64,000 bases of DNA, taken from NCBI GenBank assembly GCA_963608705.1, contig CAVDHB010000068.1:67379-131378 (forward strand). Reading direction: 5' to 3'. The notes below the pieces were generated by a model, which saw only the letters and a program-made list of their open reading frames with translations, did no database searches and was not told the origin of the DNA. A program made the position numbers and the translations under genes. Positions 1 to 7,842 of the stretch are shown piece after piece. This DNA comes from CAVDHB01 sp963608705 (lineage in GTDB: Bacteria; Bacteroidota; Bacteroidia; Bacteroidales; Bacteroidaceae). How positions within the stretch are numbered: the first letter of the stretch is position 1; the number at the start of each line of letters is the position of its first letter.

Positions 1-331
1 GGGTGGAGACTAATTTTAATCCGTCTCCGAAATCGAGTACACCTGCGGCCACCAATGCGGAGAACTCTCCGAGAGAGTGTCCGGCCACCATATCCGGAGT
101 AGACTCCGAGCAGATGGCGGAGATAACAGAGTGAAGGAAGACGGCGGGTTGTGTCACCTTGGTCTGCTTCAAGTCGTCATCGGTCCCGTTGAACATGATG
201 TCGGTGAGGGAGAATCCCGCAATGTCGTTAGCTTGGTCGAAAAGTTCTTTCGCCTTTGCGTTCTGCTCGTAGAGGTCTTTGCCCATACCTGGGAATTGTG
301 CGCCTTGTCCGGGGAAAATATATGCTTTCAT
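1..331 (-). CDS. fabD: FabD, malonyl-CoA:ACP transacylase (N-terminal part, runs off the window)
   Basis: Transfers the malonyl group from CoA to acyl carrier protein, the entry step of type II fatty acid synthesis in the cytoplasm. Reading leftward from the ATG at 331-329, 110 codons are visible. The protein opens with MKAYIFPGQGAQFPGMG, the family N-terminus, and carries the nucleophile elbow GHSLGEFSALVAAG, with the catalytic serine at residue 86. The family is usually about 290-310 residues, so roughly two thirds lie beyond base 1. A terminator-like hairpin between this gene and rpsP suggests separate transcription. Identification is by motif and is very secure. Confidence 0.95.
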   Translation of the reverse strand, partial: MKAYIFPGQGAQFPGMGKDLYEQNAKAKELFDQANDIAGFSLTDIMFNGTDDDLKQTKVTQPAVFLHSVISAICSESTPDMVAGHSLGEFSALVAAGVLDFGDGLKLVST

Positions 332-355
332 TGGGTGTAGATTTAGTTTGATGTG

Positions 356-390
356 TTTATAAAAGAAATCCCACCGTTGCCGGCGGGATT
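356..390 (-). terminator. Rho-independent terminator of rpsP
   Basis: On the minus strand a 10-bp stem (aatcccgccg / cggtgggatt, one G-U pair) with a 4-base loop lies 19 bases past the rpsP stop and is followed by the T-rich run TTTCTTTTAT. It separates rpsP from fabD. Confidence 0.75.
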
Positions 391-408
391 GTTTGGGGTT
401 GTCAGGTT

Positions 409-984
409 TTAAGCCTCTGCCGGAGCTTCTTCTGTTTTAGGAGCTTCCTCTGCGTTGGCTTCGCCTTCAGCTTGCTGTGCTTCAGCTGCTTTTGCTGCCT
501 CAGCCTCGGCTTTGGCCTTTTCCTCAGCGGCTTTCTTTTCAGCTACCTTCTTGGCGATTTCCTCGTTCACCTTCTTCTCGGCTTCGAGACGCTGTTGGTA
601 AGCCTCTTTCTTGGCCTCAGCAGTCTTTGCTTTTGCTGCGTCGATCTGCTGTGTCTTGCTGGATTTCCAAGCGTCGAACTTGCTCTGAGCGGCTGCTTCG
701 TCGAATGCGCCTTTCTTCACACCGCCATGCAGGTGTTTCATCAACATCACGCCTTCACGGGAAAGGATGTTACGTACTGTGTCAGTGGGCTGTGCGCCGG
801 TCTCGACCCAGTACAAGGCACGGTCAAAATTCAAATCTACTGTGGCAGGGTCTGTGTTGGGGTTGTAAGTACCCAGTTTTTCAATGAATTTTCCATCACG
901 TGGAGCTCTTGAGTCAGCGATTACGATGGAGTAGAAGGCATAGCCTTTACGTCCGTGACGCTGAAGTCTGATTTTTGTTGCCAT
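409..984 (-). CDS. rpsP: 30S ribosomal protein S16 with long low-complexity tail
   Basis: Small-subunit ribosomal protein needed for 30S assembly. The first ~85 residues (MATKIRLQRHGRKGYAFYS start, then YNPN and the VETGAQPTDTVRNILSREG segment) match S16. The remaining ~100 residues form a charged, Ala/Glu/Lys-rich, probably helical extension (repeats of KKEA, AEAKAEAEAAKAAEA) not found in the ~80-residue S16 of E. coli but usual in Bacteroidetes. A good promoter sits upstream at 1046-1077, inside the 3' end of recQ, so the gene can be transcribed on its own. A terminator follows. The function of the tail is unknown. Confidence 0.96.
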   Translation of the reverse strand: MATKIRLQRHGRKGYAFYSIVIADSRAPRDGKFIEKLGTYNPNTDPATVDLNFDRALYWVETGAQPTDTVRNILSREGVMLMKHLHGGVKKGAFDEAAAQSKFDAWKSSKTQQIDAAKAKTAEAKKEAYQQRLEAEKKVNEEIAKKVAEKKAAEEKAKAEAEAAKAAEAQQAEGEANAEEAPKTEEAPAEA

Positions 985-1028
985 TTACTTAAAATAGTTT
1001 TTGTGAATAATGATTTGAATAACTGATA

Positions 1029-3008
1029 TCACGTATCAGCGGGTGCAAAAGTACGATAAGGTTTTGATTTAGACAAATTTTCCGCTTCTTTTTCGTCCTT
1101 TTCCTGCTTGCAAAGGGTCAAATAACCGTCTGTGATGCGTAAAATCTCTTCTGACAACATATAATGCACGACTTTTAGGGTCTTTTCCGAAGACAGATTT
1201 GGCAAGGAGAATGCAGAGGCTTTCCTCTCTTTTTCAGGCGCTGATTGAAGGGTGTGGATTACTTCGTCCCTGATGTTCGCATATTCTCCGGCCTTCAATC
1301 CAGAAGGATGGGCATGGAGACATACGTCACAGATTCCGCAGTTATGTTCATTCCGTTCGCCGAAATAGTGGAGCAGCATCCTGCTCCGACAGTGCTCGTC
1401 TTCCTCGGCGTACTGTATCATGGCTTCAATTCGCTGGGTGAAACTCTTCTTTCGGTTTTCGTACACTTCTTGGGGGATTATGAGCTTCTCTGACGGCACT
1501 CGGTCTCTTAAATACGTTATGTAGGGAGTGCGTCTGCGGGGAATGTAGGAGACGATACCTTGTCGGGAAAGACCTATGAGTATGGGGTAGATTTGCTGGT
1601 TGGCCACTCCAGCGATACGGCTTAGTTTCTCCTCTTCTATATATACATAATCCGTGAAAAGCCCCTCGTAGCAGCGGAGTAGTGCCCTCAAGACACTTTC
1701 GGTGTCGTCGTCTTGGTTATCGAGGCGGTACAAGGCGTCTCGGCCAAGGAGGAACATGAGACGTGACTGGCTTTCTTCTTCGGGCGAGTAGTGGAGGTAG
1801 CCACAACGGGTCAGAATCTGGAGCGCACTAACCGTGGGGACGGGAAAGTGCTTGAAGGTGCGGCAGAACTTGTCTAAGTCAAAGGTCTTGGTCATGTCCT
1901 GTCCGTCTTCCATGGCCAACTGGTAATAGTAGGCGAGATGTTCGTAGATTTGACGGATGAACGTCTTGTCCGGGAATGTTTCCGGGATTCTCTTTTGCAG
2001 TGAAGTACGGTCTTTACGGCAGTATAGCAGCACGGCATAGGCTTTCTTCCCGTCTCTTCCTGCTCGTCCGGCTTCCTGGAAATAAGCTTCGGGAGAATCT
2101 GGCATATTGAGATGAATTACATAACGCACGTCCGGCTTGTCTATTCCCATGCCGAAAGCGTTGGTGGCCACCATTACTCGGATGTGTCCTTCTTGCCACT
2201 CCTTTTGCCGTTGGTCTTTTGTGTCATTGCTCAGCCCTGCGTGATACCAGGTGGCGGTAATGCCATTCTTTTCTAAAAAGGTGGCTGTCTCCTTTGTCAG
2301 TTTTCGGTTGCGGGTGTAGACGATGGCTGTGCCTGGCAGGCTTTCCAGTATATGCAGCATCTCGCCCTGCTTGTCTTCCGTGCGGCGCACCACATAAGCG
2401 ATGTTCTGACGCTCAAAACTCATACGGAACACGTTTTCTTTGGCAAAGCCCAACCTTTGCTGAATGTCTTTCACCACCTCCGGTGTAGCGGTGGCAGTAA
2501 GAGCCAGCACAGGCTTTCCAGCCAGAAGTCCCCGAATTTTACATATCTGAAGATAGGAGGGACGGAAATCGTATCCCCATTGCGAGATGCAGTGAGCCTC
2601 GTCCACGGTGACGAAGCTCACGTGCATCCTGCTTAGCTTGTCGATAAACAATTCAGATGACAGTCGTTCGGGAGAGACGTAAAGAAACTTGTAATCTCCG
2701 AGCACACAGTTCTCCAGTGCGGTCAGCACTTCTCCTCGGGTCATTCCCGAGTAGACTGCCGTAGCCTTGACACCCCGTTTCCGAAGGTTCGCCACCTGGT
2801 CTTTCATCAAGGCGATGAGCGGAGTGATGACGATACACACACCCTCCTCCATCAATGCCGGTACTTGGAAAGTGACGGACTTACCTCCTCCTGTGGGCAT
2901 AAGCCCAAGGGTGTCCTTTCCTTCATAGATGCTTTCTATGATGTTTCTCTGGACTCCCCGGAAGCTGTCATAGCCCCAGTATGTTTTCAGTGTCTCCTCG
3001 AAAGTCAT
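1029..3008 (-). CDS. recQ: ATP-dependent DNA helicase RecQ
   Basis: 3'-5' superfamily 2 DNA helicase acting in recombinational repair and replication-fork processing. Visible motifs are Walker A MPTGGGKS (residues 37-44), DEAHC with the following SQWGYDFRP aromatic loop (about 136-148), the motif VI region QEAGRAGRDG, and a C-terminal zinc-binding cysteine set ending in CGICDVC. The protein is 659 residues. No clear HRDC domain follows the winged helix, so this is a short-tailed RecQ; Bacteroidales often have more than one. It overlaps recJ by 4 bases (ATGA), so the two repair genes are translationally coupled. Confidence 0.95.
   Translation of the reverse strand: MTFEETLKTYWGYDSFRGVQRNIIESIYEGKDTLGLMPTGGGKSVTFQVPALMEEGVCIVITPLIALMKDQVANLRKRGVKATAVYSGMTRGEVLTALENCVLGDYKFLYVSPERLSSELFIDKLSRMHVSFVTVDEAHCISQWGYDFRPSYLQICKIRGLLAGKPVLALTATATPEVVKDIQQRLGFAKENVFRMSFERQNIAYVVRRTEDKQGEMLHILESLPGTAIVYTRNRKLTKETATFLEKNGITATWYHAGLSNDTKDQRQKEWQEGHIRVMVATNAFGMGIDKPDVRYVIHLNMPDSPEAYFQEAGRAGRDGKKAYAVLLYCRKDRTSLQKRIPETFPDKTFIRQIYEHLAYYYQLAMEDGQDMTKTFDLDKFCRTFKHFPVPTVSALQILTRCGYLHYSPEEESQSRLMFLLGRDALYRLDNQDDDTESVLRALLRCYEGLFTDYVYIEEEKLSRIAGVANQQIYPILIGLSRQGIVSYIPRRRTPYITYLRDRVPSEKLIIPQEVYENRKKSFTQRIEAMIQYAEEDEHCRSRMLLHYFGERNEHNCGICDVCLHAHPSGLKAGEYANIRDEVIHTLQSAPEKERKASAFSLPNLSSEKTLKVVHYMLSEEILRITDGYLTLCKQEKDEKEAENLSKSKPYRTFAPADT
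1046..1077 (-). promoter_or_regulatory. Bacteroidetes-type promoter for rpsP
   Basis: On the minus strand TTTG (1077-1074), a 20-base spacer and TACTTTTG (1053-1046, exact TAnnTTTG) predict a start near 1042, about 58 bases before the rpsP ATG. The -7 element overlaps the last codons of recQ. A small inverted repeat (ctgata / tatcag, 1023-1039) lies in the resulting leader; it might be regulatory or part of the recQ end. Confidence 0.6.
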
Positions 3009-4741
3009 AAAGTGTTGTCTGAGTCGGAGGTCGGCTTGATGTCTTCTATCTGTAGTTGGATTTCTCCTTTCTTGTGAGTGTTTTCTTCCACTGTATAGCA
3101 GATGTCAAACGAGTTCTTCGTCTTGATGTACCTCGCTTGTGAGCTTTGTCCGAAGGCGATACCGTTCATCACCACGCTGGAGTGGTTGTCCACCAGTTCC
3201 AGCTTGATGTGTTCCTGTTCACGTCCCACGACTTTGCTGGTGCCGTAGTCATACACTTTCTTGGTGCAGAACAGCGGCTTGGGGTTTCCCGGCCCGAAGG
3301 GGCTGAAGCGTTTCAGCTCGTGGCACAGTTTCTTGGTGATATTCTTGAACTCTGTGACCGTTTCTATTTGTAGGGTCGGCTCTGTCTGACTTGGAAGAAT
3401 GTGGGATGCCACGTATTCCTCGAACCGTTTGCGGAAGAGCGGTATCTGGTCTATCTTCAGGGAAAGCCCTACGGCGTGGGTGTGTCCTCCGAAGTTGATG
3501 AGCAAATCCTTGTTCTGTTCCACGGCTTTGTACACGTTGAAGTCGGAGACAGACCGTGCCGAACCGATGGCCATGTCTCCAGAGCGTGTGAGGATGATGG
3601 TGGGAATGTTATAGATTTCTGTCAGCCGGGATGCCACAATGCCTACCACTCCCATCATCCAGTGTTCATCGTATAGCACAATCGAGTGGATTTCCTTGAG
3701 ATTCTTGAGACCTTCCACGATGCGGTTGGCCTCCATGGTCATCTCTTTGTCCACGTTCTTGCGTATCTCGTTGTAGTGGTCAATCTTTTTAGCTTTCTCC
3801 CATGCGGTTTGATAGTCTTTTTCCACTAACAAGTCCACGGACTTTTTCCCTTCTCTCACTCTGCAAGAGGCGTTGATGCGGGGGCCTATCTTGAAGATGA
3901 TGTCGTTCATGGTCATCTCCCGTCCTTCCAGCCCACAGACATTGATGATGGCTCTCAGTCCTGTGCTGGGATTGGTGTTGAGCCGTTTCAAGCCATAGTA
4001 GGCGAGTATCCGATTCTCTCCTGTTACTGGCACGATGTCCGCCGCGATGCTGACCGCACAGAGGTCAAGCAGCGGAATCAGCTGATTGAAGGGAATTCCG
4101 TTGTTCTGTGCGAACGCCTGCATCAGTTTAAACCCCACGCCGCATCCTGACAGGTGGGTGTAAGGATAGGTATTGTCTTTCCTTTTGGTGTCCAGAATGG
4201 CATAGGCGGGAGGCATCGTCTCTTCCGGCACATGGTGGTCGCAGATGATGAAGTCGATGCCTTTTTCCTTGGCATAGCTTATCTCTTTCACCGCTTTGAT
4301 GCCACAGTCCAGCACGATGATGAGTTTCACCCCCTGTGAGCAGGCATAGTCTATCCCTTCAAAGGAGATGCCATAGCCTTCCCCTTCCCGGTTGGGGATG
4401 TAGTATTCAATGTTGGAGTAGTATTTCAGCAGAAACTTGTAGACTAATGTGACGGCGGTGCATCCGTCCACGTCATAGTCACCGTAGACCATGATTCGCT
4501 CTTTCCGTCCCAGTGCCTTGTTCAGCCGCTTGACAGCCTTGTCCATGTCGTTCATCAGGAAAGGGTCGTGCAGCTGGGAGAGCTGCGGACGGAAAAACCG
4601 ATTGGCTTCACGCACAGTCTTTATTCCACGGTGGACTAAAACATCGCCTAAAAGCGTGCTTATTTTCAATTCTTTGGCCAATCTTTCTCCCAACTCTTTC
4701 TCTTCCGGAGTGGGCAGATTGTAGTTCCATTTGTATATCAT
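3005..4741 (-). CDS. recJ: Single-stranded-DNA-specific exonuclease RecJ
   Basis: 5'-3' single-strand DNA exonuclease that works with RecQ at gaps and stalled forks. The DHH phosphoesterase motifs are present: DYDVDG (88-93), LDCG (about 143-146) and DHH (167-169), followed by a DHHA1-type domain containing GGHTHAVGLS and an OB-like C-terminus. At 578 residues it has the normal bacterial length. The start ATG at 4741 follows a leader with a near-consensus -7 box (minus strand TAACTTTA, 4787-4780). It is first of a recJ-recQ pair; the 4-base overlap and known cooperation of the two enzymes support joint function. Confidence 0.95.
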   Translation of the reverse strand: MIYKWNYNLPTPEEKELGERLAKELKISTLLGDVLVHRGIKTVREANRFFRPQLSQLHDPFLMNDMDKAVKRLNKALGRKERIMVYGDYDVDGCTAVTLVYKFLLKYYSNIEYYIPNREGEGYGISFEGIDYACSQGVKLIIVLDCGIKAVKEISYAKEKGIDFIICDHHVPEETMPPAYAILDTKRKDNTYPYTHLSGCGVGFKLMQAFAQNNGIPFNQLIPLLDLCAVSIAADIVPVTGENRILAYYGLKRLNTNPSTGLRAIINVCGLEGREMTMNDIIFKIGPRINASCRVREGKKSVDLLVEKDYQTAWEKAKKIDHYNEIRKNVDKEMTMEANRIVEGLKNLKEIHSIVLYDEHWMMGVVGIVASRLTEIYNIPTIILTRSGDMAIGSARSVSDFNVYKAVEQNKDLLINFGGHTHAVGLSLKIDQIPLFRKRFEEYVASHILPSQTEPTLQIETVTEFKNITKKLCHELKRFSPFGPGNPKPLFCTKKVYDYGTSKVVGREQEHIKLELVDNHSSVVMNGIAFGQSSQARYIKTKNSFDICYTVEENTHKKGEIQLQIEDIKPTSDSDNTL

Positions 4742-5086
4742 TGATGTATGTCATTTTTATTCTTGTGTATTTTGGCACGTAAAGTTAAGAAAAAAATGAC
4801 GCATAGCGGAATCTTCGAGGATATTCTGTGATAATTTAACAGTCTTGCCTGGTAAGTCTAATCGTGTTTAATCCCTTGCGGCATTCTTCATTAAGCTGTA
4901 TTTTTGCATAAGAACTGGAAAGTTACTTACTACTATTCCTTGGCGCAGTAAAACCATATTCAATAAGCATGTGGAAAACATAAGTCTGATATTTCCCAGC
5001 AGTTCTGTTTTATGGATGATGCTGTGAAAATTCAAAATGGAAGGCTCCTTTGGATTGTGTCATAACCATAAAATATATTATTTAGA
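4742..5086. other. Intergenic region between divergent recJ and recombinase gene
   Basis: 345 bases with no plausible gene. It is AT-rich and holds a candidate promoter for the rightward recombinase gene (4875-4906) and a weaker candidate for recJ near 4780-4787. No inverted repeats matching the 6450/6623 switch arms were seen here. Confidence 0.6.
4875..4906 (+). promoter_or_regulatory. Candidate promoter of the recombinase gene
   Basis: CTTG (4875-4878), a 20-base spacer and TATTTTTG (4899-4906, exact TAnnTTTG). The predicted start near 4912 gives a leader of about 175 bases before the ATG at 5087. The long leader could hold a control element, but none was recognised. Confidence 0.5.
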
Positions 5087-6298
5087 ATGGCTACTCTAAA
5101 AATCAAACTTCGTTCGTCTGCTATACGGACGAAAGAGGGAACCTTGTATTTTCAAGTGACTCATCGTCGTATGGTAAGGCAGATTCCCACTCAATGCAAA
5201 GTCTATCCTACGGAATGGGACAGTGCCAACTCCGAAGTGGTCGTGCCTTCAGACACTCATGCGCAGAGACGTGATTTTCTTCTTTTGCAGAAAGAACTTA
5301 TGCAAGAGAATGTCAGACGGTTAAAATGTCTCATTGAGACGCTGGAACGTACCGAAACAGATTATACCGCCGACAGGATTGTGGAACTTTACTTGACTAC
5401 TGCGGAAGATGGAGGTTTTCTTTCCTTCTGCCGTGGCTTGATTGCCCAATTAAGGCAGATTGGAAAGGAACGTACCGCAGAGACCTATACAAATGCTTAT
5501 CGTAGCTTCGTGCGCTTTGTGGGTACCGGAGGGGATATTTCCTTTGAAAACGTGGACTGTAAGTTGATGACTGCGTATGAAGTGTACCTGAAATCTATGG
5601 GAGTCTGTCTCAACAGTTCCTCTTTTTACATGAGAAACCTTCGTGCCATGTACAACCGTGCCGTTGACAGAGAACTTGTAGTACAGCGTTATCCGTTCAA
5701 GCATGTATATACAGGGGTGGACAAGACGGTGAAACGGGCTGTGCCAATCAAGGTCATACGTCAAATCCGGGATTTGGACTTGGTATCAACCCCGTCCTTA
5801 GACTATGCAAGAGATATGTTCATGTTCAGTTTCTACACTCGTGGAATGTCATTCGTGGATATGGCCTACTTGAAGAAGAGCGACTTGAAGAATGGAATCT
5901 TGTCATACCGGCGTCAAAAGACCAACCAACAGTTGTTCATTAAATGGGAAAGACCAATGCAGGATATTATAGACAAATACGATATGGTGGAAAGTCCTTA
6001 TCTGCTACCTATTATCCGTAATGTGGAAAAGGATGTCAGAAGACAATATCGAAATGCGGAACAGTTGGTAAATAAAAAATTAAAGAAAATAGGGGTTCAA
6101 TTAGGATTGAGTATTCCCCTGACAACTTATGTCGCACGGCATGGATGGGCCAGTATTGCCAAAAGTAAGCATATTCCGATTTCTACTATCAGCGAAGCCA
6201 TGGGGCATGATTCGGAGGCTACCACACGGATTTATCTTGCGTCTTTAGATACCTCGTCAGTGGATAAGGCCAATAGCATTATCCTAAATTCCCTATAA
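5087..6298 (+). CDS. Tyrosine site-specific recombinase, likely invertase of the adjacent promoter switch
   Basis: Tyrosine recombinase of the Bacteroidetes integrase type, 403 residues: N-terminal arm-binding segment, SAM-like core-binding domain (about 110-210) and catalytic domain. Catalytic residues visible are Arg in FYTRGMSFVDMAYL (252), Arg-His in VARHGWASIA (351-352), the AMGHDSEATTRIYL box with GH near 375, and nucleophile Tyr383. It lies directly upstream of a capsule operon and 151 bases from a pair of perfect 17-bp inverted repeats, an arrangement typical of local phase-variation invertases. No other mobile-element genes surround it, so an invertase role is favoured over an integrase of a lost element. 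The substrate is inferred from position only. Confidence 0.88.
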   Translation: MATLKIKLRSSAIRTKEGTLYFQVTHRRMVRQIPTQCKVYPTEWDSANSEVVVPSDTHAQRRDFLLLQKELMQENVRRLKCLIETLERTETDYTADRIVELYLTTAEDGGFLSFCRGLIAQLRQIGKERTAETYTNAYRSFVRFVGTGGDISFENVDCKLMTAYEVYLKSMGVCLNSSSFYMRNLRAMYNRAVDRELVVQRYPFKHVYTGVDKTVKRAVPIKVIRQIRDLDLVSTPSLDYARDMFMFSFYTRGMSFVDMAYLKKSDLKNGILSYRRQKTNQQLFIKWERPMQDIIDKYDMVESPYLLPIIRNVEKDVRRQYRNAEQLVNKKLKKIGVQLGLSIPLTTYVARHGWASIAKSKHIPISTISEAMGHDSEATTRIYLASLDTSSVDKANSIILNSL

Positions 6299-6430
6299 AA
6301 AGCACAATTATACCATAAACTGTATGACTTCTCTTATTCGTACAGTTTGTGGCTATCCTGCTATACGACTTCATGGAAATAAAACAGATGGACAAACCCT
6401 CGCCACCTTTTCTATTAAGGAAATCACTAT

Positions 6431-6447
6431 CTTTCTTACTAAGAAAG
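6431..6447. repeat. Near-palindromic extra copy of the switch repeat
   Basis: ctttcttactaagaaag reads almost the same on both strands (one central mismatch) and shares cttactaagaaag with the left inverted-repeat arm immediately to its right. It may be an accessory recombinase-binding site or a decayed arm. Confidence 0.6.
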
Positions 6448-6449
6448 TA

Positions 6450-6466
6450 TCTCTTACTAAGAAAGA
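6450..6466 (+). repeat. Left arm of 17-bp inverted repeat
   Basis: tctcttactaagaaaga; exact reverse complement of 6623-6639. Flanking bases diverge at once on both sides. Confidence 0.85.
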
Positions 6467-6622
6467 CATTGAATGGCACAAATGTAAGGTAAAATTATGA
6501 ATTGATGCTATTTTATGGTGAAAAAGATTCTTGTTTTAACTCTCTTTAACACTTGTTGATTAGCGGCTATATTATTATATTTATGTATTGTATTGAAAAT
6601 TAGTAGTATATGAAAGTCGACA

Positions 6623-6639
6623 TCTTTCTTAGTAAGAGA
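6623..6639 (-). repeat. Right arm of 17-bp inverted repeat
   Basis: tctttcttagtaagaga; exact reverse complement of 6450-6466. It lies 32 bases before the leader ORF of the capsule operon. Confidence 0.85.
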
Positions 6640-6671
6640 CATACCGTTCAAATAAAAAATAAAAGGTTAAT

Positions 6672-6764
6672 ATGGATGCATTTATTAACTTCATACAGAC
6701 TAAAAAAAAGGTCATGCGAGGGTTACACAGTAATCGTGCAGACCACAGACATAATTTAGCTTAA
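6672..6764 (+). CDS. Possible 30-codon leader peptide in front of upxY
   Basis: A short ORF begins at ATG 6672, eight bases after AAAAGG, and ends with TAA at 6762-6764. It encodes a basic 30-residue peptide (starts MDAFINFIQTKKKVMRG, ends DHRHNLA). Its stop abuts the GTG at 6765 and it is in the same frame as upxY, whose likely ATG is at 6771. It would be the first translated element after the switch and could couple translation to upxY or be a decayed N-terminus of it. It matches no family I know. Expression is inferred only from the start context and placement. Confidence 0.4.
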   Translation: MDAFINFIQTKKKVMRGLHSNRADHRHNLA

Positions 6765-6770
6765 GTGCCG

Positions 6771-7829
6771 ATGTCACTGTATAGTTCCGGAACTTATGCT
6801 AATACCGATGGAGGTAAAATTGTAACGAATCAACAAGCGGAGTTGGCTTCGGAAGTAGAAGTGCGTCCAGACTCTCAGGGGGATTCTTGGTGTTATCTGT
6901 TTATCCACCATACGAAAGTGGAGGTTGTCTCCACCGAATTGCGGCATCAATTCAAGGTGTTCGTGCATAAAACTATTGTGTATGTCCGTAAAAGCCGGAA
7001 AATAAAGAAAGAGGAGCATCCTTCCATTTCAGGATTACTGTTTATTCAGGGAGACAGTCATAAAATTCAGATGTTTCTCAATGAGCGTTTCCCTAATTTG
7101 CATCTGGTAAGGGATTGTAGCACAGGAAACACTGCCATTATAAAAGATAAGGAAATGCGACCTTTCATTTATATGACACAAGCCGATTCGACTCGTATCC
7201 GTTTCATGCTCCATACCATTGACTATTATGCCCAGGGTAATCCGTTGATTCGGATCACTTCAGGACCCTTGGCAGGGCTTGAAGGCTATAGGATACGCAT
7301 ATCGAGGGATAAATGTCTTGTCACTTCTATCGGTGGAATGAGCGTAGCCATTGGGGGCATCCATAAAGAAAGTTTTGAGAACTTGGACGAGTATGTGAAG
7401 CTGCGCAGAGAAGCTTTGCGTGAGTCACAGCAATCCTCGAATGCCATGCTTTCCCCTCTACAGACAGACATAGACCGTTGTTTTTACTATCCTCAAAACC
7501 AATTGGATGTCATGGCGATAGCCAATGCGCTTACACCATGGGTGGCGAAAGTGGAAGACTCTTTCAAGCATAAACTTTTTGATACGGCGGCAGAAATCGC
7601 TTTATTCACTTTGGAGGAAATCGGAATATACTTCCGTTCGATGTACGGCGAAAAATCCCGTCGGGATTATCAAGCGATTAACTCGGTATGCGGTGAGCTT
7701 GTACGTGTGATGGAGAAGGTGGTGGGGAGTGAGGATGTATCCACCGATTTGAAAGAAGTCGCGCAGTCGTGCATGGAGTCCCTATCCATTCGGTTTCCCT
7801 ATCTGTTCTCTTTGAAAGAATTTATTTGA
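6771..7829 (+). CDS. upxY: UpxY-type NusG-like transcription antiterminator, enlarged
   Basis: NusG/RfaH paralogue that allows RNA polymerase to read through a long polysaccharide operon; in Bacteroides each UpxY acts on its own locus. The N-terminal half (SWCYLFIHHTKVEVVSTEL, then ...SGLLFIQGDSHKIQMFL) matches the NGN domain, and SGPLAGLEGYRIRI (about 165-180) is the KOW motif. Residues about 220-352 form an additional helical domain (LFDTAAEIALFTLEEIGIYF) that ordinary ~170-200-residue UpxY proteins lack. A GTG at 6765 in the same frame is an alternative start. It is the first full gene of the operon, just after the invertible segment. Role of the extra domain is unknown. Confidence 0.85.
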   Translation: MSLYSSGTYANTDGGKIVTNQQAELASEVEVRPDSQGDSWCYLFIHHTKVEVVSTELRHQFKVFVHKTIVYVRKSRKIKKEEHPSISGLLFIQGDSHKIQMFLNERFPNLHLVRDCSTGNTAIIKDKEMRPFIYMTQADSTRIRFMLHTIDYYAQGNPLIRITSGPLAGLEGYRIRISRDKCLVTSIGGMSVAIGGIHKESFENLDEYVKLRREALRESQQSSNAMLSPLQTDIDRCFYYPQNQLDVMAIANALTPWVAKVEDSFKHKLFDTAAEIALFTLEEIGIYFRSMYGEKSRRDYQAINSVCGELVRVMEKVVGSEDVSTDLKEVAQSCMESLSIRFPYLFSLKEFI

Positions 7830-7842
7830 TAAATCAACAAAT

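Larger units (their letters stand above)
6450..6639. promoter_or_regulatory. Putative invertible promoter segment (phase switch) of the capsule operon
   Basis: Two 17-bp perfect inverted repeats, tctcttactaagaaaga (6450-6466) and its exact reverse complement (6623-6639), bound 156 bases; the whole is 190 bp, close to the size of promoter inversion segments known at Bacteroides capsule loci. Inside, the plus strand has CTTG (6552-6555), 20 bases, then TATATTTA (6576-6583, one base off TAnnTTTG) reading towards upxY. The minus strand has an exact -7 element TACATTTG (6486-6479) without a clear -33 element. Both directions therefore carry some promoter signal, and the on or off state of this copy cannot be decided by eye. 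Confidence 0.8.

Noticed and set aside
472..912. Long open frames opposite rpsP
   Set aside because: They mirror the Ala/Glu/Lys-rich tail of S16; the minus-strand gene is certain and the opposite frames are Leu/Cys/Ser-rich nonsense.
5087..6298. Integrase of an integrated phage or conjugative element
   Set aside because: No attachment-site tRNA, no excisionase, mobilisation or phage genes follow; the capsule operon with its inverted repeats gives a better explanation.
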